Below the pieces are notes generated by a model that saw only the letters and a list, made by a program, of their open reading frames with translations, had not been told where the DNA came from and made no database searches. A DNA stretch of 64,000 bases from Litoditis marina (lineage: Eukaryota; Nematoda; Chromadorea; Rhabditida; Rhabditidae), in NCBI GenBank assembly GCA_964036275.1, contig OZ038435.1:12563634-12627633 (forward strand), in the 5' to 3' direction. Position numbers and translations under genes: made by a program. Of this stretch, positions 47,887 to 62,700 are shown in pieces (the stretch's first letter is position 1; every line of letters begins with the position of its first letter).

Positions 47887-50800
47887 GAAATAATTGAGTG
47901 GCGGTGCTAACCAAAAACACTCTCAAATTGACGTGAATGGAGTTGCGATTTTCGCCCTACGTGGGATTTAGTGTTCAAACTTGGTATTTTTGAACTCCTC
48001 TCATGTGTAGAAACTTAAAAATGTTCATCTTATTAGCATAAGTTGAAACAGTCCCGAAATAATTGAGTGGCGGTGCTAACCAAAAACACCCCCAAGTTGA
48101 CGTGAATGGAGTTGCGATTTTCGCCCTACGTGAGATTTAGTGTTCAAACTTGGTATTTTTGAACTCCTCTCATGTGTAGAAACTTAAAAATGTTCATCTT
48201 ATTAGCATAAGTTGAAACAGTCCCGAAATAATTGAGTGGCGGTGCTAACCAAAAACACCCCCAAGTTGACGTGAATGGAGTTGCGATTTTCGCCCTACGT
48301 GGGATTTAGTGTTCAAACTTGGTATTTTTGAACTCCTCTCATGTGTAGAAACTTAAAAATGTTCATCTTATTAGCATAAGTTGAAACAGTCCCGAAATAA
48401 TTGAGTGGCGGTGCTAACCAAAAACACCCCCAAGTTGACGTGAATGGAGTTGCGATTTTCGCCCTACGTGAGATTTAGTGTTCAAACTTGGTATTTTTGA
48501 ACTCCTCTCATGTGTAGAAACTTAAAAATGTTCATCTTATTAGCATAAGTTGAAACAGTCCCGAAATAATTGAGTGGCGGTGCTAACCAAAAACACCCCC
48601 AAGTTGACGTGAATGGAGTTGCGATTTTCGCCCTACGTGGGATTTAGTGTTCAAACTTGGTATTTTTGAACTCCTCTCATGTGTAGAAACTTAAAAATGT
48701 TCATCTTATTTGCATAAGTTGAAACAGTCCTGAAATAATTGAGTGGCGGTGCTAACCAAAACACCCCCAAGTTGACGTGAATGGAGTTGCGATTTTCGCC
48801 CTACGTGAGATTTAGTGTACAAACTTGGTATTTTTGAACTCCTCTCATGTGTAGAAACTTAAAAATGTTCATCTTATTTGCATAAGTTGAAACAGTCCCG
48901 AAATAATTGAGTGGCGGTGCTAACCAAAAACACCCCCAAATTGACGTGAATGGAGTTGCGATTTTCGCCCTACGTGAGATTTAGTATTCAAACTTGGTAT
49001 TTTTGAACTACTCTCATGTGTAGAAACTCAATAATGTTCATCTTATTAGCATAAGTTGAAACAGTCCCGAAATAATTGAGTGGCGGTGCTAACCAAAAAC
49101 ACTCTCAAATTGACGTGAATGGAGTTGCGATTTTCGCCCTACGTGAGATTTAGTGTTCAAACTTGGTATTTTCGAACTCCTCTCATGTGTAGAAACTTAA
49201 AAATGTTCATCTTATTTGCATAAGTTGAAACAGTCCCGGAATAATTGAGTGGCGGTGCTAACCAAAAACACCCCCAAGTTGACGTGAATGGAGTTGCGAT
49301 TTTCGCCCTACGTGGGATTTAGTGTTCAAACTTGGTATTTTTGAACTCCTCTCATGTGTAGAAACTTAAAAATGTTCGTCTTATTTGCATAAGTTGAAAC
49401 AGTCCTGAAATAATTGAGTGGCGGTGCTAACCAAAACACCCCCAAGTTGACGTGAATGGAGTTGCGATTTTCGCCCTACGTGAGATTTAGTGTACAAACT
49501 TGGTATTTTTGAACTCCTCTCATGTGTAGAAACTTAAAAATGTTCATCTTATTTGCATAAGTTGAAACAGTCCCGACATAATTGAGTGGCGGTGCTAACC
49601 AAAAACACCCCCAAATTGACGTGAATGGAGTTGCGATTTTCGCCCTACGTGAGATTTAGTATTCAAACTTGGTATTTTTGAACTACTCTCATGTGTAGAA
49701 ACTCAATAATGTTCATCTTATTAGCATAAGTTGAAACAGTCCCGAAATAATTGAGTGGCGGTGCTAACCAAAAACACTCTCAAATTGACGTGAATGGAGT
49801 TGCGATTTTCGCCCTACGTGAGATTTAGTGTTCAAACTTGGTATTTTCGAACTCCTCTCATGTGTAGAAACTTAAAAATGTTCTTCTTATTTGCATAAGT
49901 TGAAACAGTCCCGAAATAATTGAGTGGCGGTGCTAACCAAAAACACCCCCAAGTTGACGTGAATGGAGTTGCGATTTTCGCCCTACGTGAGATTTAGTGT
50001 TCAAACTTGGTATTTTTGAACTCCTCTCATGTGTAGAAACTTAAAAATGTTCATATTATTTGCATAAGTTGAAACAGTCCCGAAATAATTGAGTGGCGGT
50101 GCTAACCAAAAACACTCTCAAATTGACGTGAATGGAGTTGCGATTTTCGCCCTACGTGAGATTTAGTGTTCAAACTTGGTATTTTTGAACTCCTCTCATG
50201 TGTAGAAACTTAAAAGTGTTCATCTTATTTGCATAAGTTGAAACAGTCCCGAAATAATTGAGTGGCCGTGCTAACCAAAAACACTCTCAAATTGACGTGA
50301 ATGGAGTTGCGATTTTCGCCCTACGTGAGATTTAGTGTTCAAACTTGGTATTTTTGAACTCCTCTCATGTGTAGAAACTTAAAAATGTTCATCTTATTTG
50401 CATAAGTTGAAACAGTCCCGAAATAATTGAGTGGCGGTGCTAACCAAAAACACCCCCAAATTGACGTGAATGGAGTTGCGATTTTCGCCCTACGTGAGAT
50501 TTAGTATTCAAACTTGGTATTTTTGAACTACTCTCATGTGTAGAAACTCAATAATGTTCATCTTATTAGCATAAGTTGAAACAGTCCCGAAATAATTGAG
50601 TGGCGGTGCTAACCAAAAACACTCTCAAATTGACGTGAATGGAGTTGCGATTTTCGCCCTACGTGAGATTTAGTGTTCAAACTTGGTATTTTCGAACTCC
50701 TCTCATGTGTAGAAACTTAAAAATGTTCTTCTTATTTGCATAAGTTGAAACAGTCCCGAAATAATTGAGTGGCGGTGCTAACCAAAAACACCCCCAAGTT

Positions 50801-53109
50801 GACGTGAATGGAGTTGCGATTTTCGCCCTACGTGAGATTTAGTGTTCAAACTTGGTATTTTTGAACTCCTCTCATGTGTAAAAACTCAAAAATGTTCATC
50901 TTATTAGCATAAGTTGAAACAGTTCCAAAATAATTGAGTGGCGGTGCTAACCAAAAACACCCCCAAGTTGACGTGAATGGAGTTGCGATTTTCGCCCTAC
51001 GTGAGATTTAGTGTTCAAACTTGGTATTTTTGAACTCCTCTCATGTGTAGAAACTCAAAAATGTTCATCTTATTAGCATAAGTTGAAACAGTCCCGAAAT
51101 AATTGAGTGGCCGTGCTAACCAAAAACACTCTCAAATTGACGTGAATGGAGTTGCGATTTTCGCCCTACGTGAGATTTAGTGTTCAAACTTGGTATTTTT
51201 GAACTCCTCTCATGTGTAGAAACTCAAAAATGTTCATCTTATTAGCATAAGTTGAAACAGTCCCGAAATAATTGAGTGGCGGTGCTAACCAAAAACACCC
51301 CCAAGTTGACGTGAATGGAGTTGCGATTTTCGCCCTACGTGAGATTTAGTGTTCAAACTTGGTATTTTTGAACTCCTCTCATGTGTAGAAACTTAAAAAT
51401 GTTCATCTTATTAGCATAAGTTGAAACAGTCCCGAAATAATTGAGTGGCGGTGCTAACCAAAAACACCCCCAAGTTGACGTGAATGGAGTTGCGATTTTC
51501 GCCCTACGTGGGATTTAGTGTTCAAACTTGGTATTTTTGAACTCCTCTCATGTGTAGAAACTCAAAAATGTTCATCTTATTAGCATAAGTTGAAACAGTC
51601 CTGAAATAATTGAGTGGCGGTGCTAACCAAAAACACCCCCAAGTTGACGTGAATGGAGTTGCGATTTTCGCCCTACGTGGGATTTAGTGTTCAAACTTGG
51701 TATTTTTGAACTCCTCTCATGTGTAGAAACTCAAAAATGTTCATCTTATTAGCATAAGTTGAAACAGTCCTGAAATAATTGAGTGGCGGTGCTAACCAAA
51801 AACACCCCCAAGTTGACGTGAATGGAGTTGCGATTTTCGCCCTACGTGGGATTTAGTGTTCAAACTTGGTATTTTTGAACTCCTCTCATGTGTAGAAACT
51901 TAAAAATGTTCATCTTATTTGCATAAGTTGAAACAGTCCCGAAATAATTGAGTGGCGGTGCTAACCAAAAACACCCCCAAGTTGACGTGAATGGAGTTGC
52001 GATTTTCGCCCTACGTGAGATTTAGTGTTCAAACTTGGTATTTTTGAACTCCTCTCATGTGTAGAAACTCAAAAATGTTCATCTTATTTGCATAAGTTGA
52101 AACAGTCCCGAAATAATTGAGTGGCGGTGCTAACCAAAAACACCCCCAAGTTGACGTGAATGGAGTTGCGATTTTCGCCCTACGTGGGATTTAGTGTTCA
52201 AACTTGGTATTTTTGAACTCCTCTCATGTGTAGAAACTCAAAAATGTTCATCTTATTAGCATAAGTTGAAACAGTCCTGAAATAATTGAGTGGCGGTGCT
52301 AACCAAAAACACCCCCAAGTTGACGTGAATGGAGTTGCGATTTTCGCCCTACGTGGGATTTAGTGTTCAAACTTGGTATTTTTGAACTCCTCTCATGTGT
52401 AGAAACTTAAAAATGTTCATCTTATTTGCATAAGTTGAAACAGTCCCGAAATAATTGAGTGGCGGTGCTAACCAAAAACACCCCCAAGTTGACGTGAATG
52501 GAGTTGCGATTTTCGCCCTACGTGAGATTTAGTGTTCAAACTTGGTATTTTTGAACTCCTCTCATGTGTAGAAACTTAAAAATGTTCATCTTATTAGCAT
52601 AAGTTGAAACAGTCCCGAAATAATTGAGTGGCCGTGCTAACCAAAAGCACCCCCAAGTTGACGTGAATGGAGTTGCGATTTTCGCCCTACGTGGGATTTA
52701 GTGTTCAAACTTGGTATTTTTGAACTCCTCTCATGTGTAGAAACTTAAAAATGTTCATCTTATTTGCATAAGTTGAAACAGTCCCGAAATAATTGAGTGG
52801 CGGTGCTAACCAAAAACACCCCCAAGTTGACGTGAATGGAGTTGCGATTTTCGCCCTACGTGAGATTTAGTGTTCAAACTTGGTATTTTTGAACTCCTCT
52901 CATGTGTAGAAACTCAAAAATGTTCATCTTATTTGCATAAGTTGAAACAGTCCCGAAATAATTGAGTGGCGGTGCTAACCAAAAACACCCCCAAGTTGAC
53001 GTGAATGGAGTTGCGATTTTCGCCCTACGTGGGATTTAGTGTTCAAACTTGGTATTTTTGAACTCCTCTCATGTGTAGAAACTCAAAAATGTTCATCTTA
53101 TTAGCATAA

Positions 53110-56100
53110 GTTGAAACAGTCCTGAAATAATTGAGTGGCGGTGCTAACCAAAAACACCCCCAAGTTGACGTGAATGGAGTTGCGATTTTCGCCCTACGTG
53201 GGATTTAGTGTTCAAACTTGGTATTTTTGAACTCCTCTCATGTGTAGAAACTTAAAAATTTTCATCTTATTTGCATAAGTTGAAACAGTCCCGAAATAAT
53301 TGAGTGGCGGTGCTAACCAAAAACACCCCCAAGTTGACGTGAATGGAGTTGCGATTTTCGCCCTACGTGAGATTTAGTGTTCAAACTTGGTATTTTTGAA
53401 CTCCTCTCATGTGTAGAAACTTAAAAATGTTCATCTTATTAGCATAAGTTGAAACAGTCCCGAAATAATTGAGTGGCCGTGCTAACCAAAAGCACCCCCA
53501 AGTTGACGTGAATGGAGTTGCGATTTTCGCCCTACGTGAGATTTAGTGTTCAAACTTGGTATTTTTGAACTCCTCTCATGTGTAGAAACTCAAAAATGTT
53601 CATCTTATCAGCATAAGTTTAAACAGTCCCGAAATAATTGAGTGGCGGTGCTAACCAAAAACACCCCCAAGTTGACGTGAATGGAGTTGCGATTTTCGCC
53701 CTACGTGAGATTTAGTGTTCAAACTTGGTATTTTTGAACTCCTCTCATGTGTAGAAACTTAAAAATGTTCATCTTATTAGCATAAGTTGAAACAGTCCCG
53801 AAATAATTGAGTGGCGGTGCTAACCAAAAACACCCCCAAGTTGACGTGAATGGAGTTGCGATTTTCGCCCTACGTGGGATTTAGTGTTCAAACTTGGTAT
53901 TTTTGAACTCCTCTCATGTGTAGAAACTCAAAAATGTTCATCTTATTTACATAAGTTGAAACATTCCTAAAATAATTGAGTGGCGGTGCTAACCAAAAAC
54001 ACCCCCAAGTTGACGTGAATGGAGTTGCGATTTTCGCCCTACGTGGGATTTAGTGTTCAAACTTGGTATTTTTGAACTCCTCTCATGTGTAGAAACTCAA
54101 AAATGTTCATCTTATTTGCATAAGTTGAAACAGTCCCGAAATAATTGAGTGGCGGTGCTAACCAAAAACACCCCCAAGTTGACGTGAATGGAGTTGCGAT
54201 TTTCGCCCTACGTGAGATTTAGTGTTAAAACTTGGTATTTTTGAACTCCTCTCATGTGTAGAAACTCAAAAATGTTCATCTTATTTACATAAGTTGAAAC
54301 AGTCCTGAAATAATTGAGTGGCGGTGCTAACCAAAAACACCCCCAAATTGACGTGAATGGAGTTGCGATTTTCGCCCTACGTGGGATTTAGTGTTCAAAC
54401 TTGGTATTTTTGAACTCCTCTCATGTGTAGAAACTTAAAAATGTTCATCTTATTTGCATAAGTTGAAACAGTCCCGAAATAATTGAGTGGCGGTGCTAAC
54501 CAAAAACACCCCCAAGTTGACGTGAATGGAGTTGCGATTTTCGCCCTACGTGGGATTTAGTGTTCAAACTTGGTATTTTTGAACTCCTCTCATGTGTAGA
54601 AACTCAAAAATGTTCATCTTATTAGCATAAGTTAAAACAGTCCCGAAATAATTGAGTGGCCGTGCTAACCAAAAACACTCTCAAATTGACGTGAATGGAG
54701 TTGCGATTTTCGCCCTACGTGAGAGTTAGTGTTCAAACTTGGTATTTTTGAACTCCTCTCATGTGTAGAAACTCAAAAATGTTCATCTTATTTGCATAAG
54801 TTGAAACAGTCCCGAAATAATTGAGTGGCGGTGCTAACCAAAAACACCCCCAAGTTGACGTGAATGGAGTTGCGATTTTTGCCCTACGTGAGATTTAGTG
54901 TTCAAACTTGGTATTTTTGAACTCCTCTCATGTGTAGAAACTTGAAAATGTTCATCTTATTTGCATAAGTTGAAACAGTCCCGAAATAATTGAGTGGCGG
55001 TGCTAACCAAAAACACCCCCAAGTTGACGTGAATGGAGTTGCGATTTTCGCCCTACGTGAGATTTAGTGTTCAAACTTGGTATTTTTGAACTCCTCTCAT
55101 GTGTAGAAACTTAAAAATGTTCATCTTATTAGCATAAGTTGAAACAGTCCCGAAATAATTGAGTGGCCGTGCTAACCAAAAGCACCCGCAAGTTGACGTG
55201 AATGGAGTTGCGATTTTCGCCCTACGTGAGATTTAGTGTTCAAACTTGGTATTTTTGAACTCCTCTCATGTGTAGAAACTCAAAAATGTTCATCTTATCA
55301 GCATAAGTTTAAACAGTCCCGAAATAATTGAGTGGCGGTGCTAACCAAAAACACCCCCAAGTTGACGTGAATGGAGTTGCGATTTTCGCCCTACGTGAGA
55401 TTTAGTGTTCAAACTTGGTATTTTTGAACTCCTCTCATGTGTAGAAACTTAAAAATGTTCATCTTATTAGCATAAGTTGAAACAGTCCCGAAATAATTGA
55501 GTGGCGGTGCTAACCAAAAACACCCCCAAGTTGACGTGAATGGAGTTGCGATTTTCGCCCTACGTGGGATTTAGTGTTCAAACTTGGTATTTTTGAACTC
55601 CTCTCATGTGTAGAAACTCAAAAATGTTCATCTTATTAGCATAAGTTGAAACAGTCCTGAAATAATTGAGTGGCGGTGCTAACCAAAAACACCCCCAAGT
55701 TGACGTGAATGGAGTTGCGATTTTCGCCCTACGTGGGATTTAGTGTTCAAACTTGGTATTTTTGAACTCCTCTCATGTGTAGAAACTCAAAAATGTTCAT
55801 CTTATTAGCATAAGTTGAAACAGTCCTGAAATAATTGAGTGGCGGTGCTAACCAAAAACACCCCCAAGTTGACGTGAATGGAGTTGCGATTTTCGCCCTA
55901 CGTGGGATTTAGTGTTCAAACTTGGTATTTTTGAACTCCTCACATGTGTAGAAACTCAAAAATGTTCATCTTATTAGCATAAGTTGAAACAGTCCTAAAA
56001 TAATTGAGTGGCGGTGCTAACCAAACACCCCCAAGTTGACGTGAATGGAGTTGCGATTTTTGCCCTACGTGAGATTTAGTGTTCAAACTTGGTATTTTTG

Positions 56101-59100
56101 AACTCCTCTCATGTGTAGAAACTCAAAAATGTTCATCTTATCAGCATAAGTTTAAACAGTCCCGAAATAATTGAGTGGCGGTGCTAACCAAAAACACCCC
56201 CAAGTTGACGTGAATGGAGTTGCGATTTTCGCCCTACGTGAGATTTAGTGTTCAAACTTGGTATTTTTGAACTCCTCTCATGTGTAGAAACTTAAAAATG
56301 TTCATCTTATTAGCATAAGTTGAAACAGTCCTGAAATAATTGAGTGGCGGTGCTAACCAAAAACACCCCCAAGTTGACGTGAATGGAGTTGCGATTTTCG
56401 CCCTACGTGGGATTTAGTGTTCAAACTTGGTATTTTTGAACTCCTCTCATGTGTAGAAACTTAAAAATTTTCATCTTATTTGCATAAGTTGAAACAGTCC
56501 CGAAATAATTGAGTGGCGGTGCTAACCAAAAACACCCCCAAGTTGACGTGAATGGAGTTGCGATTTTCGCCCTACGTGAGATTTAGTGTTCAAACTTGGT
56601 ATTTTTGAACTCCTCTCATGTGTAGAAACTTAAAAATGTTCATCTTATTAGCATAAGTTGAAACAGTCCCGAAATAATTGAGTGGCCGTGCTAACCAAAA
56701 GCACCCCCAAGTTGACGTGAATGGAGTTGCGATTTTCGCCCTACGTGAGATTTAGTGTTCAAACTTGGTATTTTTGAACTCCTCTCATGTGTAGAAACTC
56801 AAAAATGTTCATCTTATCAGCATAAGTTTAAACAGTCCCGAAATAATTGAGTGGCGGTGCTAACCAAAAACACCCCCAAGTTGACGTGAATGGAGTTGCG
56901 ATTTTCGCCCTACGTGAGATTTAGTGTTCAAACTTGGTATTTTTGAACTCCTCTCATGTGTAGAAACTTAAAAATGTTCATCTTATTAGCATAAGTTGAA
57001 ACAGTCCCGAAATAATTGAGTGGCGGTGCTAACCAAAAACACCCCCAAGTTGACGTGAATGGAGTTGCGATTTTCGCCCTACGTGGGATTTAGTGTTCAA
57101 ACTTGGTATTTTTGAACTCCTCTCATGTGTAGAAACTCAAAAATGTTCATCTTATTTACATAAGTTGAAACAGTCCTGAAATAATTGAGTGGCGGTGCTA
57201 ACCAAAAACACCCCCAAGTTGACGTGAATGGAGTTGCGATTTTCGCCCTACGTGGGATTTAGTGTTCAAACTTGGTATTTTTGAACTCCTCTCATGTGTA
57301 GAAACTCAAAAATGTTCATCTTATTTGCATAAGTTGAAACAGTCCCGAAATAATTGAGTGGCGGTGCTAACCAAAAACACCCCCAAGTTGACGTGAATGG
57401 AGTTGCGATTTTCGCCCTACGTGAGATTTAGTGTTAAAACTTGGTATTTTTGAACTCCTCTCATGTGTAGAAACTCAAAAATGTTCATCTTATTTACATA
57501 AGTTGAAACAGTCCTGAAATAATTGAGTGGCGGTGCTAACCAAAAACACCCCCAAATTGACGTGAATGGAGTTGCGATTTTCGCCCTACGTGGGATTTAG
57601 TGTTCAAACTTGGTATTTTTGAACTCCTCTCATGTGTAGAAACTTAAAAATGTTCATCTTATTTGCATAAGTTGAAACAGTCCCGAAATAATTGAGTGGC
57701 GGTGCTAACCAAAAACACCCCCAAGTTGACGTGAATGGAGTTGCGATTTTCGCCCTACGTGGGATTTAGTGTTCAAACTTGGTATTTTTGAACTCCTCTC
57801 ATGTGTAGAAACTCAAAAATGTTCATCTTATTAGCATAAGTTAAAACAGTCCCGAAATAATTGAGTGGCCGTGCTAACCAAAAACACTCTCAAATTGACG
57901 TGAATGGAGTTGCGATTTTCGCCCTACGTGAGAGTTAGTGTTCAAACTTGGTATTTTTGAACTCCTCTCATGTGTAGAAACTCAAAAATGTTCATCTTAT
58001 TTGCATAAGTTGAAACAGTCCCGAAATAATTGAGTGGCGGTGCTAACCAAAAACACCCCCAAGTTGACGTGAATGGAGTTGCGATTTTTGCCCTACGTGA
58101 GATTTAGTGTTCAAACTTGGTATTTTTGAACTCCTCTCATGTGTAGAAACTTGAAAATGTTCATCTTATTTGCATAAGTTGAAACAGTCCCGAAATAATT
58201 GAGTGGCGGTGCTAACCAAAAACACCCCCAAGTTGACGTGAATGGAGTTGCGATTTTCGCCCTACGTGAGATTTAGTGTTCAAACTTGGTATTTTTGAAC
58301 TCCTCTCATGTGTAGAAACTTAAAAATGTTCATCTTATTAGCATAAGTTGAAACAGTCCCGAAATAATTGAGTGGCCGTGCTAACCAAAAGCACCCGCAA
58401 GTTGACGTGAATGGAGTTGCGATTTTCGCCCTACGTGAGATTTAGTGTTCAAACTTGGTATTTTTGAACTCCTCTCATGTGTAGAAACTCAAAAATGTTC
58501 ATCTTATCAGCATAAGTTTAAACAGTCCCGAAATAATTGAGTGGCGGTGCTAACCAAAAACACCCCCAAGTTGACGTGAATGGAGTTGCGATTTTCGCCC
58601 TACGTGAGATTTAGTGTTCAAACTTGGTATTTTTGAACTCCTCTCATGTGTAGAAACTTAAAAATGTTCATCTTATTAGCATAAGTTGAAACAGTCCCGA
58701 AATAATTGAGTGGCGGTGCTAACCAAAAACACCCCCAAGTTGACGTGAATGGAGTTGCGATTTTCGCCCTACGTGGGATTTAGTGTTCAAACTTGGTATT
58801 TTTGAACTCCTCTCATGTGTAGAAACTCAAAAATGTTCATCTTATTAGCATAAGTTGAAACAGTCCTGAAATAATTGAGTGGCGGTGCTAACCAAAAACA
58901 CCCCCAAGTTGACGTGAATGGAGTTGCGATTTTCGCCCTACGTGGGATTTAGTGTTCAAACTTGGGGTTTTTGAACTCCTCTCATGTGTAGAAACTCAAA
59001 AATGTTCATCTTATTAGCATAAGTTGAAACAGTCCTGAAATAATTGAGTGGCGGTGCTAACCAAAAACACCCCCAAGTTGACGTGAATGGAGTTGCGATT

Positions 59101-59310
59101 TTCGCCCTACGTGGGATTTAGTGTTCAAACTTGGTATTTTTGAACTCCTCACATGTGTAGAAACTCAAAAATGTTCATCTTATTAGCATAAGTTGAAACA
59201 GTCCTAAAATAATTGAGTGGCGGTGCTAACCAAACACCCCCAAGTTGACGTGAATGGAGTTGCGATTTTTGCCCTACGTGAGATTTAGTGTTCAAACTTG
59301 GTATTTTTGA
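53110..59310 (+). repeat. 19-monomer (3209 bp) duplication
   Basis: Seven markers recur 3209 bp apart: AAAAATTTTCATC (53251/56460), the AGCACCCCCAAG monomer (53491/56700), TTATCAGCATAAGTTTAAAC (53601/56810), TTATTTACAT (54281/57490), AGCACCCGCA (55181/58390), CTCACATGTG (55941/59150) and the 2 bp deletion CCAAACACC (~56020/59229). 3209 is 19 x 169 minus 2, the deficit being that deletion. GAGAGTTAG is also shared. Copy 2 has a private GGGGTTTTTG at ~58964. Confidence 0.85.
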
Positions 59311-61700
59311 ACTCCTCTCATGTGTAGAAACTTAAAAATGTTCATCTTATTTGCATAAGTTGAAACAGTCCCGAAATAATTGAGTGGCGGTGCTAACCAA
59401 AAACACCCCCAAGTTGACGTGAATGGAGTTGCGATTTTCGCCCTACGTGGGATTTAGTGTTCAAACTTGGTATTTTTGAACTCCTCTCATGTGTAGAAAC
59501 TCAAAAATGTTCATCTTATTTGCATAAGTTGAAACAGTCCCGAAATAATTGAGTGGCGGTGCTAACCAAAAACACCCCCAAGTTGACGTGAATGGAGTTG
59601 CGATTTTCGCCCTACGTGAGATTTAGTGTTAAAACTTGGTATTTTTGAACTCCTCTCATGTGTAGAAACTCAAAAATGTTCATCTTATTTACATAAGTTG
59701 AAACAGTCCTGAAATAATTGAGTGGCGGTGCTAACCAAAAACACCCCCAAATTGACGTGAATGGAGTTGCGATTTTCGCCCTACGTGGGATTTAGTGTTC
59801 AAACTTGGTATTTTTGAACTCCTCTCATGTGTAGAAACTTAAAAATGTTCATCTTATTTGCATAAGTTGAAACAGTCCCGAAATAATTGAGTGGCGGTGC
59901 TAACCAAAAACACCCCCAAGTTGACGTGAATGGAGTTGCGATTTTCGCCCTACGTGGGATTTAGTGTTCAAACTTGGTATTTTTGAACTCCTCTCATGTG
60001 TAGAAACTCAAAAATGTTCATCTTATTAGCATAAGTTGAAACAGTCCCGAAATAATTGAGTGGCCGTGCTAACCAAAAACACTCTCAAATTGACGTGAAT
60101 GGAGTTGCGATTTTCGCCCTACGTGAGAGTTAGTGTTCAAACTTGGTATTTTTGAACTCCTCTCATGTGTAGAAACTCAAAAATGATCATCTTATTTGCA
60201 TAAGTTGAAACAGTCCCGAAATAATTGAGTGGCGGTGCTAACCAAAAACACCCCCAAGTTGACGTGAATGGAGTTGCGATTTTTGCCCTACGTGAGATTT
60301 AGTGTTCAAACTTGGTATTTTTGAACTCCTCTCATGTGTAGAAACTTGAAAATGTTCATCTTATTTGCATAAGTTGAAACAGTCCCGAAATAATTGAGTG
60401 GCGGTGCTAACCAAAAACACCCCCAAGTTGACGTGAATGGAGTTGCGATTTTCGCCCTACGTGAGATTTAGTGTTCAAACTTGGTATTTTTGAACTCCTC
60501 TCATGTGTAGAAACTTAAAAATGTTCATCTTATTAGCATAAGTTGAAACAGTCCCGAAATAATTGAGTGGCCGTGCTAACCAAAAGCACCCGCAAGTTGA
60601 CGTGAATGGAGTTGCGATTTTCGCCCTACGTGAGATTTAGTGTTCAAACTTGGTATTTTTGAACTCCTCTCATGTGTAGAAACTCAAAAATGTTCATCTT
60701 ATCAGCATAAGTTTAAACAGTCCCGAAATAATTGAGTGGCGGTGCTAACCAAAAACACCCCCAAGTTGACGTGAATGGAGTTGCGATTTTCGCCCTACGT
60801 GAGATTTAGTGTTCAAACTTGGTATTTTTGAACTCCTCTCATGTGTAGAAACTTAAAAATGTTCATCTTATTAGCATAAGTTGAAACAGTCCCGAAATAA
60901 TTGAGTGGCGGTGCTAACCAAAAACACCCCCAAGTTGACGTGAATGGAGTTGCGATTTTCGCCCTACGTGGGATTTAGTGTTCAAACTTGGTATTTTTGA
61001 ACTCCTCTCATGTGTAGAAACTCAAAAATGTTCATCTTATTAGCATAAGTTGAAACAGTCCTGAAATAATTGAGTGGCGGTGCTAACCAAAAACACCCCC
61101 AAGTTGACGTGAATGGAGTTGCGATTTTCGCCCTACGTGGGATTTAGTGTTCAAACTTGGTATTTTTGAACTCCTCTCATGTGTAGAAACTCAAAAATGT
61201 TCATCTTATTAGCATAAGTTGAAACAGTCCTGAAATAATTGAGTGGCGGTGCTAACCAAAAACACCCCCAAGTTGACGTGAATGGAGTTGCGATTTTCGC
61301 CCTACGTGGGATTTAGTGTTCAAACTTGGTATTTTTGAACTCCTCACATGTGTAGAAACTCAAAAATGTTCATCTTATTAGCATAAGTTGAAACAGTCCT
61401 AAAATAATTGAGTGGCGGTGCTAACCAAACACCCCCAAGTTGACGTGAATGGAGTTGCGATTTTTGCCCTACGTGAGATTTAGTGTTCAAACTTGGTATT
61501 TTTGAACTCCTCTCATGTGTAGAAACTTAAAAATGTTCATCTTATTTGCATAAGTTGAAACAGTCCCGAAATAATTGAGTGGCGGTGCTAACCAAAAACA
61601 CCCCCAAATTGACGTGAATGGAGTTGCGATTTTCGCCCTACGTGGGATTTAGTGTTCAAACTTGGTATTTTTGAACTCCTCTCATGTGTAGAAACTCAAA
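57200..61700 (+). repeat. 13-monomer (2195 bp) duplication overlapping the 19-monomer block
   Basis: The 57.2-59.5 kb stretch is repeated at 59.4-61.7 kb with a 2195 bp offset: TTATTTACAT 57490/59685, AGCACCCGCA 58390/60585, CTCACATGTG 59150/61345. 2195 is 13 x 169 minus the 2 bp CCAAACACC deletion. The block lies inside copy 2 of the 19-monomer duplication, so the 13-monomer event is the later one. Confidence 0.8.
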
Positions 61701-62700
61701 AATGTTCATCTTATTTGCATAAGTTGAAACAGTCCCGAAATAATTGAGTGGCGGTGCTAACCAAAAACACCCCCAAGTTGACGTGAATGGAGTTGCGATT
61801 TTCGCCCTACGTGGGATTTAGTGTTCAAACTTGGTATTTTTGAACTCCTCTCATGTGTAGAAACTCAAAAATGTTCATCTTATTAGCATAAGTTGAAACA
61901 GTCCTGAAATAATTGAGTGGCGGTGCTAACCAAAAACACCCCCAAGTTGACGTGAATGGAGTTGCGATTTTCGCCCTACGTGGGATTTAGTGTTCAAACT
62001 TGGTATTTTTGAACTCCTCTCATGTGTAGAAACTCAAAAATGTTCATCTTATTAGCATAAGTTGAAACAGTCCTGAAATAATTGAGTGGCGGTGCTAACC
62101 AAAAACACCCCCAAGTTGACGTGAATGGAGTTGCGATTTTCGCCCTACGTGGGATTTAGTGTTCAAACTTGGTATTTTTGAACTCCTCACATGTGTAGAA
62201 ACTCAAAAATGTTCATCTTATTAGCATAAGTTGAAACAGTCCTAAAATAATTGAGTGGCGGTGCTAACCAAACACCCCCAAGTTGACGTGAATGGAGTTG
62301 CGATTTTTGCCCTACGTGAGATTTAGTGTTCAAACTTGGTATTTTTGAACTCCTCTCATGTGTAGAAACTTAAAAATGTTCATCTTATTTGCATAAGTTG
62401 AAACAGTCCCGAAATAATTGAGTGGCGGTGCTAACCAAAAACACCCCCAAATTGACGTGAATGGAGTTGCGATTTTCGCCCTACGTGGGATTTAGTGTTC
62501 AAACTTGGTATTTTTGAACTCCTCTCATGTGTAGAAACTCAAAAATGTTTATCTTATTTGCATAAGTTGAAACAGTCCCGAAATAATTGAGTGGCGGTGC
62601 TAACCAAAAACACCCCCAAGTTGACGTGAATGGAGTTGCGATTTTCGCCCTACGTGGGATTTAGTGTTCAAACTTGGTATTTTTGAACTTCTCTCATGTG
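61000..62700 (+). repeat. 5-monomer (843 bp) tandem duplication
   Basis: CACATGTG of the CTCACATGTG variant starts at 61345 and 62188, and the CCAAACACC deletion follows in each; 843 is 5 x 169 minus 2. This is the last visible step in the amplification of the CTCACATGTG / CCAAACACC monomer pair, which appears at ~55.9, 59.2, 61.3 and 62.2 kb. A similar 845 bp pentamer step is seen at 52641/53486 (CCAAAAGCAC). Confidence 0.8.
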
